Positions 39,780 through 47,373 of a stretch of DNA of 64,000 bases are shown piece after piece. The stretch comes from Kordiimonas sp. SCSIO 12603. Lineage in GTDB: Bacteria; Pseudomonadota; Alphaproteobacteria; Sphingomonadales; Kordiimonadaceae. The stretch spans positions 3,029,001 to 3,093,000 of the forward strand of contig NZ_CP073748.1 in assembly GCF_024398035.1 (NCBI RefSeq). Direction: 5' to 3'. Both the position numbers and the translations under genes were made by a program. Numbering within the stretch: the first letter of the stretch is position 1; each line of letters begins with the position of its first letter. The notes beneath the pieces were generated by a model. It was not told where the DNA came from. It did not search any database and saw only the letters and a list, made by a program, of their open reading frames with translations.

Positions 39780-40553
39780 GTGCGTCTTATCATTGCCTTT
39801 TTATTAAGTGCGACTTTCGTCTCTTTTTCTGTTTGGTCAAACGACCAAACAGTCAGATTAACAGTTGGAAACTGGCGCCCTTTTATTGAGCAAAAAGATC
39901 AAACCGCACAAGGTATCGCCATTTCTGTTGTAGAAGCTGCTTTTAAAGAAGCTAATTATTCAGTCGAATGGGGGTTCTTTCCTTGGGGTCGCGCTTACGC
40001 GCTCGGGAAAATTGGTACATGGGATGGTTCGGCCGTATGGTATCATTCTGAAAACCGTGCCAATGATTTCTTGTATTCAGATCCAGTCTTCACCTTTCAA
40101 GAGGCTCTTGTGTGTCATCAAGACGTGCAGGCAGAATGGCAAACGTTCGAAGATATTCTAACACACCGCATAGGCACTGTGATGTTCAGTGAACATCCTT
40201 ACATTGGTGATTATTTGAAGAATGCGAATAAATCGCCCATTCGTTTCCCCACATATCAAACTTTATATAATAGCTTAATCTCCAAACGCATTGACTGCAT
40301 CCTCATCAACCCAGTTGCTCATACATACTTTCTGGATGAAATATTCCCCAGCCAAAAAATCACTTTAAACATAGCTTCAAAAGCGTTCCCTTTGGCGCAC
40401 ACAAGCTTGATTATTTCAAAAAACGCTGAGAATGCTGAAGAACTTATTAAATCCTTCAACAAGGGCTTACAGAAAATACGCAATTCAGGCTTATATGCTG
40501 AAATAATAAATCGTTTCCCTTACTTTGTAGCGGAAAATACTTTATCTAAATAA
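39780..40553 (+). CDS. Family-3 extracellular solute-binding-like protein
   Basis: 257 residues from a GTG at 39780 with GGGGAAGAG 6 nt upstream; an in-frame TTG at 39741 is rejected. A signal peptide of about 18-20 residues leads to a two-lobed SBP_bac_3-like fold (VGNWRPFIEQ ... GIAISVVEAAFKEANYSVEWGFFPWGRAYA). Such proteins bind amino acids or similar small molecules in the periplasm. No permease or ATPase is adjacent, so it may serve a sensor or a distant transporter. The gene is more AT-rich than ispB before it and begins a three-gene block of similar composition. Confidence 0.78.
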   Translation: MRLIIAFLLSATFVSFSVWSNDQTVRLTVGNWRPFIEQKDQTAQGIAISVVEAAFKEANYSVEWGFFPWGRAYALGKIGTWDGSAVWYHSENRANDFLYSDPVFTFQEALVCHQDVQAEWQTFEDILTHRIGTVMFSEHPYIGDYLKNANKSPIRFPTYQTLYNSLISKRIDCILINPVAHTYFLDEIFPSQKITLNIASKAFPLAHTSLIISKNAENAEELIKSFNKGLQKIRNSGLYAEIINRFPYFVAENTLSK

Positions 40554-40579
40554 CAACACTTCAGCAGACTGATAAAAGA

Positions 40580-41548
40580 ATGCCATTACCGCACTTAACA
40601 CTTCATATTGGGCACCCTAAATCTGGCTCCACAACGCTTCAGTCATTTTTATTCCAAAACTGGAAATCTATAGCCGAACAAGGGCTTCATATGCCGAGTG
40701 CATCAATGTCAGTGGCCTCGTCTCAAACTCCATCCGGCAATACTCTTCAAAAACTTGAAGCCTTAAATAAAGTCAAAGATGCCAATCCCATTCGTGATTG
40801 GATAACTGAAATACAACGACATCAAGAAACCCCTCGCCTGCTTATCTCTTCCGAAATCATGGCTGGATTTGGCTTCCCAAAACTGTTTGCACAAGCAGCA
40901 GAGCTCGCGAACTTCCAGATTATCTATTATATCAGGCGACAAGATAAACTCCTTTTATCAGCTTGGAAGCAGTGGGCACTGAAGCGCGGCCTATCTCTAG
41001 ACGAGTTAATCGATAAACGCATCAATGATATGCAACCGAACTTTATAGGCACTATTACAAGGTGGCGAAAAGCTATCCCAAACGCGACATTCCATATCAG
41101 GTTTATTGACCCAGAATTCTTATATTCAAACGACTTAATCAACGATTTTTGTCAAGCTGCGGATATTGACCAAACACACTTACAAAGACCTAAGTCTCAC
41201 CTGAACATGAGTCCTGATGGTAGAATATTAAGCTTTCTTAGCCGCCATTCTTATCTTTTTAAATCAGCTCACGACCATGCCCCCATGGCTTTTCTACAAA
41301 ACGAAAAACAAGGCGGCGATAAAATCGGGTACGGACTAACTCAAGAGCAATTCGACAAAATATATCAACATTACGAACCTCAAAACCAGGAATTGCTTAA
41401 GTTATTTCATCCAGAAATGGCAGGAACGCCCGTAATTAAAAAAGAAAGCGCTCCTATATGGGACCGCGCAACCGGATTCAGTGTAGAGGAAGAACGTTCA
41501 TATTTAGGAAATGACCTTATCAACAGGCTATTCAAGGCATGCCAATAA
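40580..41548 (+). CDS. Sulfotransferase-like protein
   Basis: 322 residues. The N-terminal HIGHPKSGSTTLQ segment (about 9-21) matches the 5'-phosphosulfate-binding loop of PAPS-dependent sulfotransferases. A second supporting segment, IIYYIRRQDKLLLSAWKQW, resembles the 3'-phosphate-binding Arg region. The acceptor is unknown. Its stop overlaps the modA start (TAATG), so the two are translationally coupled, and it is 26 bp after the solute-binding protein gene. Confidence 0.75.
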   Translation: MPLPHLTLHIGHPKSGSTTLQSFLFQNWKSIAEQGLHMPSASMSVASSQTPSGNTLQKLEALNKVKDANPIRDWITEIQRHQETPRLLISSEIMAGFGFPKLFAQAAELANFQIIYYIRRQDKLLLSAWKQWALKRGLSLDELIDKRINDMQPNFIGTITRWRKAIPNATFHIRFIDPEFLYSNDLINDFCQAADIDQTHLQRPKSHLNMSPDGRILSFLSRHSYLFKSAHDHAPMAFLQNEKQGGDKIGYGLTQEQFDKIYQHYEPQNQELLKLFHPEMAGTPVIKKESAPIWDRATGFSVEEERSYLGNDLINRLFKACQ

Positions 41549-42309
41549 TGAAACACCTGCTCTCCATAGGCCTTGCTATCTTCTGCATTTATGCTCCCTT
41601 TAATTTTGTAAGAGCAGATGAAAAAGATCTCACAATATTTGCAGCTGCCAGTACCCAAAATGCCTTGATAGAACTAGCTTCAGCATACCCTACAACTGAA
41701 AAAATTAATCTTTCTTTTGGTGGGAGCGCCATCATGGCGCGACAAATTAATGCTGGCGCGCAAACAGATATTTTCATTTCCGCGAATAGAGAATGGGTTC
41801 AATATCTAAAAGATAGCAAAAAACTGCAGGCTAATCCCACCACTCTCGTAGGCAATCGTTTAGTATTAGCTGGCACAAAAAACAGACACTTACCCAATCT
41901 CACCATCCTTGACAGTTCAAAGCTCATTGAGTTAGTCGGCGACACCAAACTAGCTACCCCTAACCCACAAACTGCACCTGCTGGTCAATATGTAAAGCGC
42001 TACCTTCAGTCTATTGACGCATGGAGCCTACTTAAAGGCAAGATGGCATTCAGTCCAAATGTAAGGCAAACGCTCAGGCTAATTGAATATGGTGGTTTAC
42101 CAGGCTTTATATATAGCTCTGACGCACACATAAGTGCCAATGTTCGTGTTCTTTACGAAATCCCTAAAGATATGAACAGTCCCATAGAATATGTGGCGGC
42201 GCCAATTACCGATAACGAAAAAACGAACGCCTTTATCAATTTCCTGAAATCACCAATTGCTGCCCAAATATGGGAAAAATACGGATTTATAACAATTGCA
42301 TCAAATTGA
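41548..42309 (+). CDS. modA: Molybdate-type periplasmic binding protein (orphan ModA)
   Basis: 253 residues from the ATG at 41548 (an ATG three codons earlier is also possible). A signal peptide of about 23 residues precedes LTIFAAASTQNAL, the N-terminal ModA oxyanion-binding signature, then LSFGGSAIMARQINAGAQTDIFISA and a late ATPNPQTAPAG segment that also contributes ligands. ModA binds molybdate or tungstate for the ModBC importer. modB and modC are not adjacent. Coupling to a sulfotransferase-like gene is unusual and raises the possibility of a different oxyanion ligand. Confidence 0.8.
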   Translation: MKHLLSIGLAIFCIYAPFNFVRADEKDLTIFAAASTQNALIELASAYPTTEKINLSFGGSAIMARQINAGAQTDIFISANREWVQYLKDSKKLQANPTTLVGNRLVLAGTKNRHLPNLTILDSSKLIELVGDTKLATPNPQTAPAGQYVKRYLQSIDAWSLLKGKMAFSPNVRQTLRLIEYGGLPGFIYSSDAHISANVRVLYEIPKDMNSPIEYVAAPITDNEKTNAFINFLKSPIAAQIWEKYGFITIASN

Positions 42310-42328
42310 AACTAAACATCGAGTTTCA
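42307..42328. repeat. Inverted repeat upstream of the sigma-54-type promoter
   Basis: TGAAACT and AGTTTCA, 7-bp arms with an 8-bp spacer, centred about 118 bp before the predicted start site. It could be an enhancer site for a sigma-54 activator or merely a weak hairpin after modA, whose stop codon it overlaps. Confidence 0.4.
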
Positions 42329-42409
42329 TTTCAGATCATACATGCTTCATTTTGATACATAAATTTCTTTAAACTGATAAAAACCTATATTTTCCGCCAT
42401 TTCAAAAAC

Positions 42410-42425
42410 TGGCACAGTGGTTGCT
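42410..42425 (+). promoter_or_regulatory. Sigma-54 (RpoN) -24/-12 promoter
   Basis: TGGCAC-N5-TTGCT with exactly 10 bp between the GG and GC dinucleotides, matching the RpoN consensus (TGGCAC-N5-TTGCW) at every specified position. The predicted start is near 42436. RpoN promoters need an activator ATPase, so the transcript below should be conditionally expressed. Confidence 0.7.
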
Positions 42426-42432
42426 ATTCTTT

Positions 42433-42519
42433 ATGCAAACCGATTATCCGGCTGCCACCGATTTCGGTTTAGATCAAGGTTGCTCTAGCTGCCACTTGCA
42501 GCAGCCCAGTGATGAATAG
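42433..42519 (+). CDS. Possible 28-residue peptide with a CxxCH motif
   Basis: A short frame from the ATG at 42433 to the TAG at 42517-42519 encodes a peptide ending in DQGCSSCHLQQPSDE. The CSSCH segment resembles a heme-attachment or metal-binding motif. The weak points are that the ATG lies at or slightly before the RpoN start site predicted at about 42436, and there is no good ribosome-binding site. It is listed as a possibility, alternative to a purely non-coding transcript. Confidence 0.3.
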   Translation: MQTDYPAATDFGLDQGCSSCHLQQPSDE

Positions 42520-42577
42520 CCAACTGCCCAGATTTGCCCCCAAGCAATCCGAACTGGACAGTTGGCTTTTTCTTTTC
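42436..42577 (+). ncRNA. Candidate structured small RNA under an RpoN promoter
   Basis: About 140 nt from the predicted RpoN start to the end of a strong terminator. Visible stems are ACCGA / TCGGT and CTGC / GCAG, with a possible enclosing GGCTGC / GCAGCC pairing. The terminator hairpin is separate and complete. I do not recognise a known RNA family (6S, SRP and common riboswitches were considered). No larger gene fits between modA and the MBL gene. Confidence 0.5.
42518..42577 (+). terminator. Strong intrinsic terminator of the RpoN-driven transcript
   Basis: AGCCAACTG (42518-42526) pairs with CAGTTGGCT (42559-42567) and the inner CCAG pairs with CTGG across a 1x1 mismatch. A TTTTTCTTTTCT tract follows. 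It stands 58 bp before the MBL-fold gene, so that gene needs its own promoter or antitermination. Confidence 0.85.
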
Positions 42578-42634
42578 TCTAGTTGACTTTCCAAGAAACT
42601 GATACAGCTCTCTTCATAAGTTTGTGAGGCAGAT

Positions 42635-43543
42635 ATGAGTGTAGAATTCAAACAGGATTTTTCCGCGGAGTATGGAATACCAGAACAAATGACCAAACGG
42701 GTCACTCGCGTTCTGTGTAACAATCCCAGTCCATTTACCTATACAGGTACAGGAACCTATCTTGTTGGTGCCGAAAATAACCTTGCGGTTATTGATCCCG
42801 GCCCCTTTGATACCGAACACGGGGAAGCTATTTTGAAAGCTGCAAATGGCCGACCTATCTCTCATATCTTCGTAACCCACAGCCATATAGACCACTCCCC
42901 TCTTTCAGCATGGCTTTCTGAAAAAACTGACGCACCAATCTATGCGTTCGGCCCACACGGTACTGGGCGCGCAGGAGGCCTTCAGGAAGAAGAAGTCGAA
43001 GCCGGAGCTGATAAAGAATTCATGCCGGACCACACCATCACAGATGGCGACACCTTCTCAGGCTCTGACTGGACGCTAAAGGCCATTCACACCCCCGGTC
43101 ATACCGCCAATCATATGTGCTTTCTTCTTAAGGAGGAAAAACTCATGTTTGTTGGTGATCACGTTATGGGATGGGCTACAACAGTAATCGCACCACCTGA
43201 TGGTGATGTAAGAAAATATATAGAAAGTCTAAAAAAAATAGCAGAAGAGGATGTTGAGAAACTCATCCCTACCCACGGCCCATGGGTGGAAAATCCAAAA
43301 CCTTTCATCCGCGGCATCGTTACTCACCGTAAAATGCGTGAAGGGCAAATATTAAAGTGCCTTGAAGATGGAGCTAGTACTATCGATATACTAGTGGCTC
43401 GTATGTACAAGGACGTGGATAAACGCCTGCACCCAGCTGCAGCTCGCTCTGTATTCGGGCACATTATTGCGCTCGTTGATGAAGGTAGAATTTCCTGTGA
43501 AGGATCACCACGCCTTTCAAGTACATATAGCTTAGCTGGCTAG
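42635..43543 (+). CDS. MBL-fold metallo-hydrolase (LACTB2-like)
   Basis: 302 residues. The metal-binding motif THSHIDH (His82, His84, Asp86, His87) is intact, with further ligands in TPGHTANH and FVGDHVMGW and the late PTHGP. A C-terminal winged-helix-like part (about 240-300) is typical of the LACTB2 group, whose human member is an endoribonuclease. The bacterial substrate is unknown. A GAGGCAGAT ribosome-binding region precedes the ATG. It lies between the RpoN-driven transcript and nadA. Confidence 0.87.
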   Translation: MSVEFKQDFSAEYGIPEQMTKRVTRVLCNNPSPFTYTGTGTYLVGAENNLAVIDPGPFDTEHGEAILKAANGRPISHIFVTHSHIDHSPLSAWLSEKTDAPIYAFGPHGTGRAGGLQEEEVEAGADKEFMPDHTITDGDTFSGSDWTLKAIHTPGHTANHMCFLLKEEKLMFVGDHVMGWATTVIAPPDGDVRKYIESLKKIAEEDVEKLIPTHGPWVENPKPFIRGIVTHRKMREGQILKCLEDGASTIDILVARMYKDVDKRLHPAAARSVFGHIIALVDEGRISCEGSPRLSSTYSLAG

Positions 43544-43624
43544 TTGAAATATCTTGTTTGCGTTTGGTACACACCCCTTGTATTTATGCTGCCAAATGTA
43601 CGAAGTACGTCTTAGGAGACAACC

Positions 43625-44617
43625 ATGAACTTGGTAAACACACCAGTAGTAGACCCTACCCTTGATGTGGTCGAAGAAATTAAACGCCTGCGCAAAGAAA
43701 AAAACGCAGTTATTTTGGCGCATTATTATCAAGCTGGTGAAATTCAAGACATTGCAGATTTTGTAGGTGACAGCCTCGATCTTTCTCGTAAAGCAGCTGA
43801 GACGGACGCAGATGTTATTGTGTTCTGTGGCGTGCGCTTCATGGCGGAAGTGGCGAAAATCCTAAGCCCGGAGAAAACAGTAGTTCTACCTGATCTGGAA
43901 GCTGGCTGTAGCCTGGAAGATAGCTGCCCACCTGATGAATTTGAAAAATTTGTAAAAGCGAACCCAGATCATCTGGTTCTTAGTTACATCAACTGCTCAG
44001 CAGCTGTTAAAGCACACACGGATATTATCGTGACCAGCTCTAACGCTGAAAGTATCGTATCCCAAATTCCTGAAGACCAAAAAATCATCTTCGCACCGGA
44101 CCGTCACCTCGGCGGCTACTTGTCTCGTAAATTGGGCCGCGACATGCTTCTTTGGCAGGGTACATGTATGGTGCACGAACTGTTCAGTGAGAAAGAGCTG
44201 ATCAAACTGAAAGCAAAACACCCGAACGCGCCAGTTGCTGCACACCCGGAGTGCCCTGACCAGATTGTTCAACACGCTGACCACGTTGGCTCAACAAGCT
44301 CTATCCTGAAGTTTGTGACCGAACATGAAGCTGACACCATGATCATTGCCACAGAACCTGGCATTATCCACCAAATGGAAAAAGCAGCACCGCATAAAAC
44401 ATTCATCGGCGCACCGGGTGCTGACGGCAACTGTAACTGTAATGTTTGTCCTTATATGGCACTGAACACGATGGATAAGCTATATCTTTGCCTGCGTGAT
44501 CTTGGGCCGGAAATCAATCTGGATGAAGAGACTCGCATCAAAGCGGAAAAGCCTCTACGTCGCATGCTGGAAATGAGCCCAACATTCGCGCCGCAGCCAC
44601 CAAAAGAAAACCTGTAA
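43625..44617 (+). CDS. nadA: Quinolinate synthase A
   Basis: 330 residues. It condenses iminoaspartate with dihydroxyacetone phosphate to quinolinate, the start of the NAD ring. LAHYYQAGEIQDIADFVGDSL is the N-terminal signature, and the [4Fe-4S] cysteines are found in SYINCSA, GNCNCNVCPYM and the upstream FCGVRFMAE segment. nadC follows 18 bp later. The nadB or nadX gene that makes the iminoaspartate is not in the window. Confidence 0.96.
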   Translation: MNLVNTPVVDPTLDVVEEIKRLRKEKNAVILAHYYQAGEIQDIADFVGDSLDLSRKAAETDADVIVFCGVRFMAEVAKILSPEKTVVLPDLEAGCSLEDSCPPDEFEKFVKANPDHLVLSYINCSAAVKAHTDIIVTSSNAESIVSQIPEDQKIIFAPDRHLGGYLSRKLGRDMLLWQGTCMVHELFSEKELIKLKAKHPNAPVAAHPECPDQIVQHADHVGSTSSILKFVTEHEADTMIIATEPGIIHQMEKAAPHKTFIGAPGADGNCNCNVCPYMALNTMDKLYLCLRDLGPEINLDEETRIKAEKPLRRMLEMSPTFAPQPPKENL

Positions 44618-44635
44618 ACAACAAGGTAAAATCAC

Positions 44636-45478
44636 GTGACCATGTTTCCGCTGTCTAACCGAGAAGTTGAAGCCTTCATTGATAGTGCCTTCGCTGAAGA
44701 TATCGCCACAGGTGATGTAACAGCAGAAACGGTAATCCCGGTCGATGCTATGCTAAAAGCAAGCATGAATGCTCGGGAAAATATGGTGGTAGCAGGCCTG
44801 CCGCTTATTGAGCCTATTTTCAAACGCCTTGACCCTAACTGTAAGTTCACGTTTGAAGCCAAAGATGGTGACAAGCTCTCTGCTGGCACTAATATCCTGA
44901 CCGTCCACGGTACAGCGCGAGCACTACTCTCTGCTGAGCGCACAGCCCTTAACATCGTTCAGCATCTTTCAGGTATCGCAACACTCACTCGGCAGTATGT
45001 TGACTTAATTGAAGGCACGTCTGCGACCTTGCTCGATACGCGTAAAACCATTCCTGGCCTCAGAAAACTTGGCAAATACGCCACAGCTATGGGTGGCGGT
45101 AAAAACCACCGCATGGGTCTTTTTGACGCTGTCATGATCAAAGACAATCATATCGCTGTAGCTGGCAGTGTTGAAAAAGCCATTGAAGGTGCAAAAGCTG
45201 CTGGCAGAAAAGATATTCAAGTTGAATGTGACACGCTGGAACAAGTGAAAGAGGCCGTTGAAGCAGGCGCAAACAGCCTGCTTCTGGATAATATGCCACC
45301 TGCGGTCCTTAGGGAAGCACTGAAAATTGTGGATGGTCGTATTAGCTGTGAAGCTTCAGGCGGTGTGAATTTAAAAACTATCCGAGCCATTGCTGAAACA
45401 GGCGTGAATTACATTTCTGTAGGACGCCTCACACAGTCCGCCCCAGCGGTTGATATTGGCTTAGATTTCTCTCTTTGA
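44636..45478 (+). CDS. nadC: Nicotinate-nucleotide pyrophosphorylase (quinolinate phosphoribosyltransferase)
   Basis: 280 residues from a GTG at 44636 with AAGGT 9 nt upstream; an ATG two codons later is a possible alternative. It converts quinolinate and PRPP to nicotinate mononucleotide. LLDTRKTIPGLRKLGKYA is the family signature, and the GGGKNHRMGLFDAVMIKDNHI stretch carries the Lys, His and Arg active-site residues. It is directly downstream of nadA. Confidence 0.96.
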   Translation: MTMFPLSNREVEAFIDSAFAEDIATGDVTAETVIPVDAMLKASMNARENMVVAGLPLIEPIFKRLDPNCKFTFEAKDGDKLSAGTNILTVHGTARALLSAERTALNIVQHLSGIATLTRQYVDLIEGTSATLLDTRKTIPGLRKLGKYATAMGGGKNHRMGLFDAVMIKDNHIAVAGSVEKAIEGAKAAGRKDIQVECDTLEQVKEAVEAGANSLLLDNMPPAVLREALKIVDGRISCEASGGVNLKTIRAIAETGVNYISVGRLTQSAPAVDIGLDFSL

Positions 45479-45555
45479 GATCAATTAAAATTTATAATTG
45501 CTTTCAATAAACCTATATTTTAGTTTTTTCCTCACTGCCAAGGGGGAATATAAAA

Positions 45556-46011
45556 ATGAGCGCTCACCAAATTCAACAACCTGCACCTTTAACCAGAATA
45601 GATCAAAAAGCCAAAAGCTGGCTTTTCATTGCATATCTCGGCTTAGGTTTGAGTTTAGGATATGCACTATTTAGTGCAATCTCAATTTTGATCATTTTTA
45701 TCCTCAAAAACGATATTAGCCAATCCAGATTCCATAACCACTTTGCAAATATCACTCTAATCTTCATCGTTCAGTTATTTGTTACGCTTTTGGGAATATT
45801 TTTTGTACTCAATAGCTTCATCGAGTCCTACACAAACATACTTAATGACGAAGGTATGCTTGAAAGAGCACGCCCCTTTCTAATATATTTAGGTCTTTAT
45901 TTACTAACAACAATTTGGGCGCTTTATAGAATTATTAAAGGACTGATTAAGCTTTCTGCTAATGAAGCTTATAAAACATCCAAGCCACGCAAATTCAGCC
46001 CCTATAATTAG
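45556..46011 (+). CDS. Small integral membrane protein (DUF4870-like)
   Basis: 151 residues with three or four hydrophobic helices at about 23-50, 64-90 and 108-125 and a short basic tail. The closing pattern YLLTTIWALYRIIKGLIKLS resembles DUF4870-type membrane proteins, but I would not assign the family without a search. AAGGGGGAAT precedes the ATG. It sits between nadC and the converging M48 lipoprotein gene and is AT-rich for the window. Confidence 0.68.
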   Translation: MSAHQIQQPAPLTRIDQKAKSWLFIAYLGLGLSLGYALFSAISILIIFILKNDISQSRFHNHFANITLIFIVQLFVTLLGIFFVLNSFIESYTNILNDEGMLERARPFLIYLGLYLLTTIWALYRIIKGLIKLSANEAYKTSKPRKFSPYN

Positions 46012-46016
46012 CGCCC

Positions 46017-46808
46017 CTATCTATTTCCATAAATAGCCAGGTATTCAGGCATTCGGCCTTCAATTCGAGCAATACGCTTATCATCAGATGGGTGGGTAGA
46101 CAGGAACGTTGGCTGGTCGCCACCACCCTCCTTAAGGCGTGCCATCTTGCGCCATAACTGAGCTGCAGCCCTCGGGTTATAGCCTGCGCGTGCCATATAA
46201 ATGGTTCCTACATGATCTGCTTCTAGTTCCATATTACGGCTATGAGGAAGTGCGACAAAACCTTGTGCTGCCATTGAGCCTAAAGCCACAGCGAGTTGAG
46301 CATTTTTTTCATTCTCAGTTGTCGCACCAACCACAGCACCAAGGCCAACAATCGCGAGCTGCTGCGCCTGTGCTCTGCTCACCTGTTCAGCGCCGTGACG
46401 GAGTATAGCATGTGCCGCTTCATGCCCAAGTACGGCTGCCAGTTCTTCATCAGTCAGATTGTCAATCATCTTGCTGTAAACAGCTACCTTGCCACCCGGC
46501 AAAGCCCACGCATTCAGAACCGGTTCATCGATAACAATGAATTCCCAGTTGAGGTCAGGCTTATCAGAAACACGTACGATGCGTTCACCAATACGGCGTA
46601 CTCGTTCTACATCACGCCCTGATGTACGAACGTTCCCGTTGCTCTTCTTCACTTCATTAAGTGCCTGAAGGCCGAGCTCTTCATCCTGGCTTGCAGGAAT
46701 GGTGATAAATTGGGAGCGCCCAGTTACTTCATTTGTTGTAACACAGGCGGAAAGGCAAAGAGCCATGCAAGCGGCGATAAAGGCTTTGATACGCACGAGA
46801 TATCCCAT
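46017..46808 (-). CDS. M48-family metallopeptidase lipoprotein
   Basis: 263 residues. A lipoprotein signal ends at LSAC (Cys22). The zinc motif HEAAH is at about 129-133, followed by HGAEQVSRAQ and a later LEADHVGTIYMARAGY that supplies the third ligand Glu. This matches the periplasmic M48 group (LoiP/YcaL/BepA-like) that processes or clears outer-membrane proteins. The length of 263 and the lack of tetratricopeptide repeats favour LoiP/YcaL over BepA. It is transcribed alone. Confidence 0.88.
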   Translation of the reverse strand: MGYLVRIKAFIAACMALCLSACVTTNEVTGRSQFITIPASQDEELGLQALNEVKKSNGNVRTSGRDVERVRRIGERIVRVSDKPDLNWEFIVIDEPVLNAWALPGGKVAVYSKMIDNLTDEELAAVLGHEAAHAILRHGAEQVSRAQAQQLAIVGLGAVVGATTENEKNAQLAVALGSMAAQGFVALPHSRNMELEADHVGTIYMARAGYNPRAAAQLWRKMARLKEGGGDQPTFLSTHPSDDKRIARIEGRMPEYLAIYGNR

Positions 46809-46862
46809 CAGTTTCTGATTCGACTATAGATAAGGATACCAGAGCTGGCCTCAAAACAAACA

Positions 46863-46894
46863 AAAACCGACGAACCATCTGGCTCGTCGGTTTT
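46863..46894 (-). terminator. Intrinsic terminator after rpmF
   Basis: AAAACCGACGA / TCGTCGGTTTT, an 11-bp perfect stem extended by CC / GG, with T-runs on both strands, 29 bp past the rpmF stop. Confidence 0.88.
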
Positions 46895-46923
46895 CATAAA
46901 CTCAATTGAGTTACAAAAGGGAT

Positions 46924-47109
46924 TTAGTAATCGCCTTTTGGCTCAAGAATTTGCTTACCACGGTACATACCTGTCTTCAGGTCGATGTGGTGGCGAAGCT
47001 TGTATTCACCTGTGTGTGTATCTTCCTGAAAGTTAACTGCTTTCAGAGCATCGTGTGAACGACGCATACCACGGCGAGAACGAGTGATCTTACTCTTAGG
47101 AACTGCCAT
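46924..47109 (-). CDS. rpmF: 50S ribosomal protein L32
   Basis: 61 residues. The start [22 protein letters not shown] is the bL32 signature. The usual zinc cysteines are absent, as in many proteobacterial L32 proteins. It is a single gene with its own terminator. In many bacteria rpmF precedes plsX and fabH, but here it is followed by an M48 lipoprotein gene. The 264 bp between rpmF and the M14 peptidase gene must hold both divergent promoters; nothing else is seen there. Confidence 0.95.
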   Translation of the reverse strand: MAVPKSKITRSRRGMRRSHDALKAVNFQEDTHTGEYKLRHHIDLKTGMYRGKQILEPKGDY

Positions 47110-47373
47110 TTTTCTAACCTTTTCACTAACCGGGGTTAGCTATTCAGCACCGCCGGGTAAATTTAAAAGCCCACCAATTGGCGAGCTAATTGAATTCGAG
47201 GCGCGCAACATAAGGCGAACCTCATTAAAAAGCAAGGGATAAGTCACACCTGCGGCGCGATCCCGTTCTTGGGCGCACGGATAATTGATTCTTCCACCCT
47301 TTTCAAGCTGTAAATAAGTGTTTATCGATCTATTTGATGATTAGACCACGAATTCTGGCTCTAGGGGGACATA

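Noticed and set aside
42433-42577. 6S RNA, SRP RNA or a known riboswitch
   Set aside because: The stems and sequence do not match the patterns I can recall for these families; left as an unassigned structured transcript.
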